Part shown: positions 35,201-46,348 of the stretch, in pieces
How positions within the stretch are numbered: the first letter of the stretch is position 1
Layout of the letters: the number at the start of each line of letters is the position of its first letter
Assembly: GCA_963575645.1 (NCBI GenBank)
Contig: OY754464.1
Span: 71,088,948-71,152,947 of the forward strand
Direction: 5' to 3'
Length of the DNA: 64,000 nucleotides
From: Xanthostigma xanthostigma
Lineage: Eukaryota > Arthropoda > Insecta > Raphidioptera > Raphidiidae
The notes under the pieces: model-generated
What the model saw: the letters and a program-made list of their open reading frames with translations, nothing else
Database searches by the model: none
What the model was told of the DNA's origin: nothing
Made by a program: the position numbers and the translations under genes

Positions 35201-36079
35201 TCTGTCGTCGCCTGCTGGGGGGGTTACACAACACTATATTAGAAATCTGTCCTTAAGTAAAAATTGTTATTTGTAAAAAAAAGAACAAATTAATTTATAC
35301 TATTTTGAAATTTGTACCTGAGAGGTTTGACGCGACGTAACGACCACAGCTAACGATTGTCTTTGACTGACGACATTAAAACATGTATACAAAATGCACC
35401 CCATCAAATATATGTAGAATAAACCGATCTGAATGCATTGACTATACAGAATGATTTTTAAGTTAATTCTTCTTTTTTGACAGCCTGTAGAAACCAAACA
35501 GACGAACAAATATTTTAAGTAACTTTTTTGACAAAACTCAAAAATATGAGAGACAAAGCCTTTCAAAGTTTAATTACATTTTTTAAATTCCATTTAATTA
35601 ATTCAAAAGCCCGGTTAACGCACGCGAAGAAATGATAGCACAAATCGGAAATGCATCCCAAATAATTCGCGGAAGGCCCTTATCGCTACTACAAGCATGT
35701 GCAGAAGCATGGCTACGACGCACGCATATTTGTGTCCAACAAAACGGGGACAACTTCAAACAATTTCTGTGAATACTTGAAAATGACATAACATATTTCC
35801 ATAGTGACATAACATAACGCCAGGACAGACCTCAAAATTTTATAAAATTTAATAAAACTTTGAGTGTCCATGTCTCTTTCATTTTTGAGTTTTGATAAAA
35901 AAGTTATACTTGAAATATTTGCTCGTCTATTTGATTTCTACACGCTGTTAAAAAAAAGAAGCAACTGACAAATCATCTTGTATAATAATGGCATACTACG
36001 AACGCTTTGTTTCTATGGTTCTATATTTGTCTTAGCTATGATCTGTACACAAATACGTATGCGTTCTATTTAAAAAAAA
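35201..36079. other. no recognised gene
   Basis: 88- and 70-codon minus-strand frames show no recognisable motif. Nothing else was seen. Confidence 0.45.
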
Positions 36080-36360
36080 AGGTTTGCACTCCGGGAGTGC
36101 CGGGAGAAGTGAAAACTTGAATATCAACGTCTGACGAATTTTCGATCAAAATGGTTTGTATCATAGATTGCATTTTTATGTACGATATTTCAACGCTAGA
36201 TGTCTAACGTTGTATAAATAAAAGTTCAGGTCACGTGTCCTGACGCCTGACGCGAGTTTCACAGTTTTTACCCATTACAAAAAAATGTGTACAATGCCGC
36301 TAAAGAAGTTTTCACTTCAAAAAACACACAAATTTCACACCGGTGAAATTTGTGTGTTTT
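36080..36360. repeat. dispersed repeat plus a short perfect palindrome
   Basis: 36080-36280 (gcactccgggagtgccggga to tgacgcctgacgcgagtttc) resembles part of an insect interspersed repeat. 36302-36360 is a hairpin: aaacacacaaatttcac, the centre accg, and gtgaaatttgtgtgttt. Confidence 0.55.
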
Positions 36361-37195
36361 TTTATATCTTGACTGGGCATTTAAATATCTATCTATTTTC
36401 TTCCAATTATGCATTAATGAATACCAGACCATCTGAACGTTTTTTAGCGTCGGTAAATAAAAATGCAAATTTCCACTAATATATATAGACCACGGCGGTG
36501 TAATCACAGTTCAGTAATTAAACTGAAAACTACGAGTAAAATCAACACAAGATAGAATATATTACGCAAATATGCAAAATGGTCGTTTTTTATGCCTTCC
36601 TGTAAAATTTTATAACAGTTCAATGCTTTTAGCACCGCATAATTTTGGCTGCATAAATGTTCAGCGAGATAATGTAATGTAAAACAAAACATATAGGTAC
36701 TCCATAATTGCTTGTCAACCCAATTAATAAATGCTATGTAAAATGATGCTGCAAGCCAGATCCCCACTTCCTATTTTTAAACGGTTTTATTTAGCCTGAC
36801 TCCGAATATTTTGTTTCTTTATACCTATTTTCGTTTGTTACTGACTGTGTTTCAAATTTTGCGACAGCTTTTTCAACTACTTTCCGTTATCCGATTGAGT
36901 TGAAATTTTTCACACGCATGCAGTTTCGATGACAATACATTATTATTATTATAGCTAACTGACCGGTCCGGCTTTCGTCCGGATGTAAATCGTACTTTTA
37001 ATAAAGCACACTAAAAACTTAAAAATGAAAATTAAGTAAACAAACTTTTAAGTTAAACGGTTTTATTGTACAAACAATTACTAAAAACTAGAAAATAATT
37101 ATTAATCGTCATAGGGAGCTCTGATTAAAATCGGGGGGAGGCATTTATAGATAGATAGATAGTTATTTATTTGTGGAGCATAAAAAATGCTATAA
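36361..37195. other. no recognised gene
   Basis: A gaccggtccggctttcgtcc fragment (36960) and a short (gata)n tract at 37150 are the only marks. Confidence 0.45.
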
Positions 37196-37410
37196 ATACA
37201 TCTATACTAACTGAAAAGTTTGTTTGTTTGTTTGGTTGAACGCGCTAATCTCAGAGATTACTGGTTCGAATTGAAAAAAAATGTTTTTGTTGGATAGCCC
37301 ATTAACCATTTATCGAGGAAGGCTATAGGCTACATAATATAACGCTACGACCAATTGGAGCGGAACATCAATGAAAAATGTTGCAAGATGTATCTCAAAA
37401 TTAGTCTGTC

Positions 37411-37823
37411 CGACAAATATTATCAGGTGAAATGCCTAAACTAAATATTGCAATATTAGCGCCTCACGGTCACAAGCCCGGATAGGTCAGTCGGTAGAGC
37501 GTAAGACTCTTAATGCCAGGGTCTTAGGTTCAAGCCCGACGTCGGCGAATATATTTTTATTTTTTTTTATTTTCTACATTGCTTTCTTCTAAAGCTTACA
37601 TTTCAATTTTTTAATTTTTTATTAAAACTAATTAAAATTAAATAAATCTAATTAATAGCTCATTTGAAAACTGTTACAACTATAGGTACCTATCTATATA
37701 AAAATTATTTTCCCACAGTGTTTTCAATCAAATATTTATTATATTTTGTTAATTACAGTAATTATTGTTTTAAAAGAAATTTATTACTTAAAAAAAGTAT
37801 AAATACTGCTTTTTAACGACAAA
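37411..37823 (+). mobile_element. tRNA-Lys-derived SINE with CGACAAA duplication
   Basis: CGACAAA at 37411-37417 and 37817-37823 flanks a 399-bp insertion into the host repeat. The tRNA-like part sits 58 bp inside the left end and is followed by T-rich sequence (tatttttatttttttttatt). Size, duplication and Pol III head fit a SINE; the tail is AT-rich with no clear family signature. Confidence 0.7.
37476..37548 (+). pseudogene. tRNA-Lys(CTT)-like head of SINE
   Basis: Reads gcccggataggtcagtcggt (A-box region), the anticodon loop ctcttaa with CTT, and the B-box-like aggttcaagcc. It follows insect tRNA-Lys(CTT) closely but is mispaired in the acceptor, anticodon and T stems. It is therefore the promoter head of the surrounding SINE rather than a tRNA gene. 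Confidence 0.65.
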
Positions 37824-37966
37824 GACTTGAGCGGTAACTCCGTTCATTATGAAGTTTGGACACAACATTCATCTTGGTAAACTAAGATGAATGTGCGTAC
37901 CCATGTCCCTCCCTTCACCATTCGTTCTTTTGCACCCGGGTGAAACCGGGCGGGACCGCTAATCAT

Positions 37967-38653
37967 ATATACATTATGGTCGAAGAAGACAGTCGAGAGC
38001 TAAATATGATTTCCAACTTAAACCTCAAAACGAAAAAATATCGTAAAATTTTGAAAAGTAAATTTTGACCTAAACTAGTACCATTCCTTACTAATGAGTT
38101 GGAATGGTAATAATTGTTTTCAAAAATGTAGATAAATTATTGACTAAAAAAGTATTAGTTGTTGACACATCGCGTCTTTTTAGATCAGTGTGATTCCGGC
38201 TTAGGATTATGTGCATTGAATATTTTGTATTCTTTATAATACTCATGATTTTGTATTTGTTCAGTATATAAGCTATAGAATAACGGATAATTGGGATGAG
38301 AAAGACAGCTATGTTTAAAAGACTTGCATAAAGAATCAACCAGCTCGACATTTATCTGAATGTTTCTGAAATATAGCTTTAAAAAAAATTATATTTCGCG
38401 TCTTTTTAAATTCTTTATAAAAACATACGCAGATATTTAAAAATGAATTCCGCAAGAATAGCTATTTTTCATTCTACTTTTTTTTAAGGAAATACAACGA
38501 ATACAATTTTTACAATATATTATCGTATCTCGTTATTTCCTCCGATTTTATTTTGGTACAACGAGTTGGATGTTAAAAAATACAGTTTAATGTTGACTCA
38601 AGACAAAAAGGCACAATACATTATATCGAAATAATATACTGTTTAATGGCCAT
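37967..38653. other. no recognised gene; foldback-family fragment
   Basis: 38030-38110 (aaattttgacctaaactagt, ttggaatggta) belongs to the 2.2-kb foldback family. The rest is featureless. Confidence 0.45.
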
Positions 38654-39223
38654 ATATTCACCGAAGGGTAAGTAGTTATTTATTTGGTTCTATTGTTCTT
38701 CGGGTAACTATTCCTCCAAATAAATGGCGATAGTTCAATTCACCAACCATAATATTATTATGTTTACTGCAGGTATAAATCTATTCTGTCTTACTTCGAG
38801 GGTATGAATATTTATTCTCCTGATAAAATAATAATGGCCGCCACATAGACCATAATACCTAACCTATAAATGTAGAGTATCATATCTACAATTTGGTCCT
38901 GGGAATTTATTTATGTGTGGTTTATTAACCTTTTGTCAAGTGTAAAACATTAAAGTTAGTTTTGTGTGCAACTGGGTTAGGATGAAACATTATTATTTTG
39001 TGAAACTTTTATTACATTTACACTAACGCTATCGGTCGGATTTTTGGGTGATGTCAAAGTATTCAACAAAAAGAGCAAGTAGTATAGTGCAGTGCATATT
39101 TTATTTTTTAACTAATTTTTCTACCTGATATTTTGCTTCGTGAATTGAAAGTAAATTTTATTCTAACGAATAAATTTGTTCCAAGATTAGTAACTTATAT
39201 CTTTAATAGTGTTCGGTGAATAT
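38654..39223. mobile_element. 570-bp MITE, copy 1
   Basis: Ends atattcaccgaa and ttcggtgaatat are inverted. An inverted second copy lies at 62361-62940 and shares, for example, taataatggccgccacatag. Non-coding; the duplication is not obvious. Confidence 0.75.
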
Positions 39224-39662
39224 GGGCATAAGTCTTGTATAAAATAATTATTGCACTACTCCCTATAAAATAGCTGTGTATTGCTTATTTCATTCAGATT
39301 TCAAAACGACATAAAAAACCTAAATTATTTGTTGGAATAAAAAGACACTGGTGTATTTCAATTGAGCAGGATGATTTACCGTTTTCCATATAAAAGAGAT
39401 ATTAAAAAAAAATGTCCATGTAACAACACAGAAAACTCCAGAAATACGCTAGTAGACTGTTTGAAATTTATTGAAAATTAATGAAAAAAATATAGCACAT
39501 TTAATTCGCAATTGTAAAAACGTGCCACATGTAAGAGCCCCCTAGCCACCAAAAAAACTGAAGTGCTCACATAAAGGAATTAAGAAATCGTTTTAAAATG
39601 CATTTAAATTTAATTTTTGTATAGAAACTAATGGCCCGGTCCGGCTCCCCCCGGATTTATAG
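39224..39662. other. no recognised feature
   Basis: Nothing supported. Confidence 0.5.
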
Positions 39663-39820
39663 ATTACCTATTAAAATAAATAAAATTATCGACCAATTTT
39701 TTTCAGACTATATTTTAACAAAAATAATAAAATTATAAATCAATATTTCACTAGATGACGTTTCGATCCGGATTTGGATCTTCTTCAAAAATAATCTAAA
39801 AAATATAAAAATTAATTAGT

Positions 39821-40386
39821 ATGGGAAACGGACGTTTTTCAAATGAATGTATAATCAGTTGTTTTTGATGAAAAAAATAATTCGTTTTAAAAAACGACAG
39901 ATCAATACCTACCATTTGATTTAATATCGGTAGTTAGGTATGAAAAATTATATCATTCAGGTGGCGGCCATTCTCTTGAATGCACACTTCAAGTCTGTGC
40001 CGAAAGTTATCCATAACTTTCGCTAACAGCTCTCGTTCAACCAAATGCACCTCTTCTGTAATGGCATCTTTTAACTCCATTAATGTTTCCTGTTAATCTG
40101 AAACCCTTAATCCATCGCAGGATCGTATTACGGCTTGGAATTGCGCCATTCCGACCGATATTAAAATGGCGACGGAAGATCCGCTGTGATGCAATAACTG
40201 CAGACTCACCATTTCGAACGAACGTATCGTACGCGAACACTCGCTGCTGTATCGTCCACTGCTCCATTTTATCTAAAACGGTAGGTCACTTCGAAGCGAA
40301 CGTTCTAAACCGCAACAATTTTCCACCACTGACAGCTGTGTACTAGCCATTCTAAAAACGTCCGTTTCCCATGTGTCACCCTGTAT
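39821..40386 (-). mobile_element. internally deleted IS630/Tc1-mariner-type transposon
   Basis: Left atgggaaacggacgttttt and right aaaaacgtccgtttcccat are inverted. The right end continues gtgtcaccctgta, typical of this superfamily. Codes only for the two ends of a transposase. Confidence 0.75.
39934..40267 (-). pseudogene. transposase with N-terminal HTH (DUF4817-like) joined to C-terminal tail
   Basis: From ATG at 40265-40267 the frame reads MEQWTIQQRVFAYDTFVRNG, continues FRRHFNIG and PSRNTILRWIKGFRLTG, and stops near 40037. This is the N-terminal helix-turn-helix (DUF4817-like) of a large insect transposase family. Overlapping in another frame, 40080 down to 39934 reads MELKDAITEEV, VMDNFRHRLEVCIQENGRHL, NDIIFHT and stop, the typical last 45 residues of the same proteins. 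The DDE catalytic region between them is deleted and the two parts are out of frame, so no active enzyme is made. Confidence 0.75.
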
Positions 40387-40944
40387 ATCTACTTATTTTC
40401 TAATAGAATGGAGTTTGAATTATCGAAATATTATTGAAAAATTAATAACAAACAATTTTTTAATAAGTAGTCGACCATTTTATTTATTTGAAGAGTTCTA
40501 TTCAGACGTTAATCAAAGATTTGAATTACCTATTAACCATATAGACAGGTATCCTGCATCGGATTTTTTTATAGAATAACAGGGGACCCGGTAGGCAAAC
40601 GGTCAGTTATGAATGAAACGCTCATTATTTAATCTCATGAATATAAAAAATATTGAATTAACAATATTGCTAGAAGCTGGGATGCTGAAAATGTAGGGTT
40701 TCATATGTTTTTTTATGTAATAAATAAAAAGAAAATATTAAAAAAAATTTGGTTGAAGAATAAGAAAAATATCGACAACAGCGCCACCTACCGGGTCCAA
40801 CTATAGCTATATACCATCTAGGTGACACCATAAGTACAAAAAAAATGTCATCAAAATCGGTCAAACCGTTTAAGAAGAGAATAATTACGAACACATGGAT
40901 TTAATATACACAAAATAGTACATACTACGAAATATTTCGTATAT

Positions 40945-42661
40945 ACAGGTGTTCTACAAGCTCTATGACAAACATTGACAGATGGTAGGCTGCTTGATTT
41001 TAAACATATTTTGACGTGATAACGTCTTATAAATTGATGAAAACACCAGCTGCACGCACGAAAAAGTGTAACGCCGTAACGTTCCGCCTGACCCTGTGCG
41101 TGCAAGCGAAAGCGCATTATAAGCGATAGAGAAGCACGATCAGCGTCGGCTTGTACGCATTTCACTCTTCTCGCGTGACGTCAGAGAGTAGTGTGCGTTC
41201 AACATTTTTTCGGCTGTTCCAGCGAAAGCTACATCTGACAGATGGCCTTTGTTTTATAAACCGTGGAAATTAAGACTTAAAATCAAAATATCTAATAAAA
41301 ATGTCATAAATTATCGAATTTTTAAAGCAAATTTTCAGATAATACATCGTTATTTATTCGTTTTTGCACGGATATTTTTTGTGTCATATAATTATTATCG
41401 ATTCATCCAAGCCAAAGTATAACTGAACGCACGATAATGGCAATATGGCGCTAATAATAATTAATAAATGTCATTTTATTTTGTTAAAAATAACTGATCG
41501 CCGTCATTATGGATAAAATATGATATTATTCACAACGACTGGAAATGTATTGATCAATTGATAGTTTGTACACAAGCGCAGCTACATTTTGTATCAAAAA
41601 CAAATCTTGGGAAATATCTGCATTTCATAACAGCAGATAAATTATACGGTTTGTTAACAAATATATAATATATATACATTCTTTTAAATGTCTTTTATAA
41701 TTGCTTAAAAATATGTATTTTGCTTTGGTTGATCAAATTATTAGTCGGTAAAAATATAGTTTGACAGCTACTAAAATTTAGGCTATGTATTATTAAATAT
41801 GATTTTCGAGCGGAATACGTTATCACGTAAAACTGTCGTCCGTAAACCGACTTTACAGACAACCAATTTTTTTTTTTTTAATAAACATGTGTCCGATTCG
41901 TTTTTGTTTAGAAGTTACAAGCATTTAACCTTTACTAGCAATTAACAATAAAAATTTAATTTAAATGATAATCACACAACTTAGGACTATAAAAATTGTT
42001 CGAAATGTCCACCCTCAGCTTGAATGCAAGCCTCACATCGACGAACTAAAGATTCGGTCACTCGAAGAATGAGATTTGGATCATTTCTTATTTGGCTAGC
42101 TGCATCTTGAATTCTTTCAAGTAACTGCTGATGGGTAGCGATTTCAACATGGTAGACCAGCTGCTTCATGTGTCCCCACAAATAAAAATCCAGAGGATTC
42201 AGATCGGGTGAACGAGGTGGCCATGATATTGGACATCCTTGACCTATATAAATAATTAAAATGACACTAACAATAATTATTGTCATAACAACCGATATTT
42301 CTATTTATCAGCCTACGATTTTGATTCTTTAAATGCTTGTAACTTATAAAAAAAAACGAATCGGACCCATGATTATTAAAAAAAAAAATTGGTTGTCTGT
42401 AAAGTCGGTTTACGGACGATAGTTTTACGTGATAACGTATTCCGCTCGAATATCATATTTAATAATACATAACCTAAATTTTAGTAGCTGTCAAACTTGG
42501 GCCGATCGTGCGCGGAACGTGACACATTTCGGAACGTGACAATTTTTCGTGCATGCAGCCGGTGTTTCATCAATTTATAAGACGTTATCACGTCAATATG
42601 TTTAAAATCAAGTGGCCTATCGTCTGTCAAAGTTTGTCATAGAGCTTGTAGAACACCCTGT
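40945..42661 (-). mobile_element. 1.7-kb IS630/Tc1-mariner-type transposon, partly deleted
   Basis: The left end acaggtgttctacaagctct and the inverted right end acagggtgttctacaagctc flank the element next to TA on both sides. Pairing extends over about 120 bp to gcacgcacgaaaaa. Compared with the copy at 13255-13740 it has an extra block (41247-41636) and coding sequence (41987-42246). Confidence 0.82.
41987..42246 (-). pseudogene. IS630-type transposase C-terminus with last catalytic Asp
   Basis: Reads GQGCPISWPPRSPDLNPLDF then YLWGHMK, RIQDAASQIRNDPNLILRV and VRRCEACIQAEGGHFEQFL before the stop. The SPDLNPLDFYLW block corresponds to the mariner/IS630 SPDLxPxD block; the Asp after NPL is the third residue of the DDE/D triad. 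The first two catalytic Asp residues and the HTH are missing, upstream sequence is non-coding, and there is no proper start. A dead fragment in the sense direction of the minus strand. Confidence 0.82.
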
Positions 42662-43298
42662 ATAAAAATTACAATAGAAAAACTACGTAAAAATCGATTA
42701 AAAACAACGTGATCGTCATGTTTGAAAACAAAATGACAGTTTAAAAAATTAAAATCTTTGCTAATGGTAATAAAATACTATATAGTGAAAAGGGACAAAA
42801 AAGAAGTAAAGCAAAACATATACATAGTAGTTATTTTTTACGGTCTCATTCGGGTTATCGGCAAGGCTATAGATCACAATTATGCTGACGGCGCCTTTGA
42901 CAAAGGTACCTTTTCAGCTCATCTTCCACTTGCGCGAAGTCGTCCATTTTAGATAACCAGAGATGTATTTTCATTATGATAATATGTTTTTCGGGATCCC
43001 TATTTTTAAACTACTCATTATATATGTCAATTAAAAAAGAGACTGCTTTTTTACACTACACACTCGCACGTGCAATTTTTATTTTTTATAAAACCTTGCA
43101 AAAATCAATAGAATTATAAATAGTTGTAACAAATAATAAATATACCAAGTGCCGAGTGAAAAATCAGTGCAAATTATATAAATAGTTGTGATAATTCTAC
43201 CATTCTAACAGTAAAAAAGCAGGTTAATATAAACGTGGTAAAATAACGTTGTAGCACATATTATCTGTTCTGCAGATGTGCCGATTTTCCTCATAAAC
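42662..43298. other. no recognised gene
   Basis: The last 40 bp (tgccgattttcctcataaacaa region) belong to the 2.2-kb foldback family. The rest is featureless. Confidence 0.45.
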
Positions 43299-43763
43299 AA
43301 TAGGACTCTTTAATAAATAAAATTATCGACCAATTTTTCAGACAATATATTAACAAAAATTATTAATAATACAATAACGTTTCGATCCGGATTTAGATCT
43401 TCTTCAGAACGGATCTAAAAATATAAAAAAATAATTAATAATTAGTTTCTATTTATTTTGAATGCAATTCGTGATAGATTTTTTTAAAATATAAATATTG
43501 AAAAAATAATAATTGTTATTATTTTTTCAATATTTATATTTTAAAAAATCTATCACGAATTGCATTCAAAATAAATAGAAACTAATTATTAATTATTTTT
43601 TTATATTTTTAGATCCGTTCTGAAGAAGATCTAAATCCGGATCGAAACGTTATTGTTTTATTAATAATTTTTGTTAATATATTGTCTGAAAAATTGGTCG
43701 ATAATTTTATTTATTGAAGAGTTCTAATCAGACGTTAATCAAAGATTTGAATAGGACTCTTTA
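43299..43763. mobile_element. Penelope-like palindrome, 437 bp, with 14-bp TSD
   Basis: AATAGGACTCTTTA at 43299-43312 and 43750-43763 flanks a nearly perfect palindrome centred near 43515. Each arm carries ctgaagaagatctaaatccg then gatcgaaac: minus strand about 43379-43407, plus strand 43620-43648. The element is inserted into a copy of the 2.2-kb foldback family, whose two halves continue on either side. Confidence 0.78.
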
Positions 43764-44248
43764 TATTAATTAAAGGTCCAACATTTTATCAAAATGTGGT
43801 TTCAATCCCATCAGCTATTTGACTTATATCAAGACAAACAAACGAACAGACTGTTTCCACAAGTTTGTTTTTTTGGATTCGGGGACCTCAAAACGAAAAA
43901 AAATGTTATATATTTTAATATGAATTTTAACCTTAATTATTAGTTACCTACCATTCTCCACTTTTGGAGTTGGAGTGATAAAATTAAAAAAAGTATATAA
44001 ATAAATAAAGGTGGTTTATGGACTAATAATTTTGTAAAAAATCACACAAATATAAAATAGACGTCGACCGCCGGATTAAAAACTACGTTCTCTTCCTATA
44101 AGCCAATCGCTGTTTTTAGAGTACTTATCCGTTATACGTACATTGCAACGTTTCGTTACACCTTCAATCCCAAAAATCGATTGCACCCTACTGTACCAAA
44201 AGAAGATTTACTTCAATAAGCATTACTATGTTAAAACAATCCAAACAT
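43764..44248. other. foldback-family fragment, then featureless
   Basis: 43770-43990 continues the foldback-family copy (tggtttcaatcccatcagct, ttggattcggggacctcaaa). No gene beyond it. Confidence 0.5.
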
Positions 44249-44803
44249 GCTATACGCTAGGAAAGTATCTTTGACACGCGACCTTCGCACCATCTCGTGT
44301 TTGATTTTTTCAAAAGTGATTCACCCAAAACTCACAAACACATGAAAACCAGAGTTATTCTTAATTATAAAAAAAAAAAAAAATTACGCAAAATGTCAGT
44401 AAAAAAACTACATAAATGATATACATTTTTAATTTCAAAATTTTTTAAATCCTATTTTTGTTAACAAAATAACAATTATGATAATATTTTTCATGTACTT
44501 AATAATGATTACAGACGTAAAATAAAATGTAATAACCCTTGACGACGTACTGCTGCAGTCCATTTTTTTCTCTCTAATTCATAAGAAAATCCTGGAAAAC
44601 GGTGGAATTGTAATTCTGGATGTTTACAATCAGCAACACAGCACTTCCGATTTGATAGCTTTTTCCCTATTTTATTCAACAATTAATCCTTATTAAAATG
44701 CAAGTATAACATATGGCACTAAGGTTTTGACTGAACCATATAAAAAAAAACACGAGAGGGCGCAAAAGTTGCCTGTCAAAAGATACTTTCCTAGCGTACA
44801 ACA
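44249..44803 (-). mobile_element. THAP/P-type transposon remnant with inverted ends
   Basis: acgctaggaaagtatctttg at 44260 is mirrored by caaaagatactttcctagcgt ending near 44799. Pairing continues into ccatctcgtg / cacgagaggg. The THAP fragment lies between the arms, so a THAP-encoding (P-superfamily) element is the likely parent. No clear TSD. Confidence 0.6.
44509..44682 (-). pseudogene. THAP zinc-finger fragment
   Basis: A 57-codon frame without an ATG reads NRKCCVADCKHPELQFHRFP, then YELERKKWTAAVRR and stops. CCVxxC followed by FHRFP and K-x-W-x-x-x-V-R-R is the first half of the C2CH THAP domain found in P-element-type transposases and in their domesticated relatives. The second Cys-His pair and the AVPTIF block are missing. 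It sits between inverted repeats, so it is read as a transposon remnant and not as a host THAP gene. Confidence 0.75.
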
Positions 44804-45000
44804 TTGTTACGAAAGTAGACCATCTCTTTGTAAATGGCAGGTTTTGCGCAGAATGGTGACATTTTGTTGAAATGAGAGATAGCAATTTTTAAAAAACGAG
44901 AATCTACCGTTATTTGAAGTAAATGAATACTATACTTTTTAAATAAAAATACGGCGATTAAATTTCCTTACACTATTAAGAAATTCATTTTATAAAAATT

Positions 45001-45028
45001 GTTTCAAACGACACGGTGGCTTCATCAG
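45001..45028 (-). ncRNA. hammerhead-like core (CUGAUGA ... GAAAC)
   Basis: On the minus strand: ctgatga, then a short imperfect hairpin agccac-cgt-gtcgtt, then gaaac. It resembles the motif in the Penelope-like copies elsewhere in the window. Helices I and III were not identified, so catalytic function is unproven. Confidence 0.3.
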
Positions 45029-46348
45029 ACAAGCATCATAAACTAAGCTGTGCTGTGCGAAACATTTATTACAAAATAAAATTGACCAAATTCTATGTGA
45101 CACTAAATTTTGACTGATTTTTGTAACGTTTTTAAAGATATAATCGTTTCATACATATTTAAATATGTTTGTTTTAAAATGATGGTAATTAAATAATGAT
45201 ATATTTATTTCATACACGGGATTATAAAATCTTTCAAAAAAGGTTTGACCATACAATGCCAGTGAAAAATATGTTATTGTTGTTTTTTACATACCTACAA
45301 CATACAAGATGTCGGATTCTGAAACGCTTTTTACAATCTTTTTTCAACCAAAAAATATATTTCAAAACAAAGGGATATATCATAATTGTTCAAGAATCAA
45401 TGTATAAAATTTTAAATAATTTGATTAAAGAATAATTTTTCAAACAAACATTTTTCTTTGATGTGCTGTATTTAAATGGAAAATAAAAGAGATTTTAGAG
45501 GCATGTTTAATTCATTTTTTAATTCTTCAATATTACGGAAATAAAGCAGAAATAATCAGTTTTAATTAGTAAAAGATTTTTTGTATATTTTAAACCACCG
45601 CATTGTGAATATGTTTTGAAAATCATTTGACATTTTTATAACATAAAATTTATTTTAAGATATATTAAGAAAATTTAATTCTCGCTGAAAAAAAAGGAGA
45701 AAAAAATTGAAATTTAAAAATATCAAACCTCATTTATTTAATTTTTTGTGCGACTACTTCAAGAACGACTAAACCGATGTTAAAAAAGTACGTGCAACCT
45801 TGACGCGCGGTTGAAGTAAAACATGTAAATAATACATATATTATCCGAGTTACAGTTTTTTGTATGAACCTATACCGTATTATAGATACAGATACATAAA
45901 CTGAAAATTTTCTCTAGGAATTTTTACACTGTACAGTTACAAAGTTACGATTTTTTTTATTTGTATTCATTCAACTAACTTCTGTATAATTCATTAAAAA
46001 ACAAAACACTCGCAGCATGTGGACTTCGTAATCCGTTGCTATATATACATATATATCAACAGAACTGTATGTTGCATTTTAAATAAAATCCACAGTTTAA
46101 ATACATACATTATTATATACATAATTTTTTATTATATTATGTATAGATACGCACAAACGGATTTAGTAGACACGCAAAACGTCACATCGCCAAATCATCG
46201 TCCGTTCTCGAAATTCGCAAAACGCATCTAAAGAAATTCTACTTCGAAAATTCTGTCAGTTTTAAAGTCTATTCCTTTTAGTATTTCATAAAAAGTTACA
46301 CTTCCCTCGAATGTCGCGACGCTTGCAATTTCAAAAGTGTATTAAGTT
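45029..46348. other. AT-rich, no recognised feature
   Basis: 79- and 70-codon frames here have no motif; no repeat was recognised. Confidence 0.45.

Larger units (their letters stand above)
37196..37966. repeat. third copy of the tttcacccgggtg repeat, split by a SINE
   Basis: 37196-37417 and 37817-37966 together match the 8470-8830 unit (ttggttgaacgcgctaatct ... tgaaaccgggcgggaccgct). They are interrupted by a 399-bp insert with a 7-bp duplication. Confidence 0.75.
39663..40536. mobile_element. Penelope-like palindromic element with 12-bp TSD, hosting a transposon
   Basis: ATTACCTATTAA at 39663-39674 and 40525-40536 flanks an element that begins aaataaataaaattatcgac and ends ttcagacgttaatcaaagat. 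On the minus strand 39761-39789 reads ctt- (or ct-) gaagaagatccaaatccgg followed by atcgaaac, a hairpin between two conserved boxes. The middle is interrupted by the IS630-type element at 39821-40386, which explains its larger size relative to sister copies. Confidence 0.7.

Noticed and set aside
43620-43648. Firm annotation as a hammerhead ribozyme
   Set aside because: One extra base between the CTGAAGA box and the hairpin, and no identified helices I and III; reported as a hypothesis instead.
46019-46231. 70-codon plus-strand frame
   Set aside because: No motif, non-ATG start and AT-rich codons typical of random frames here.
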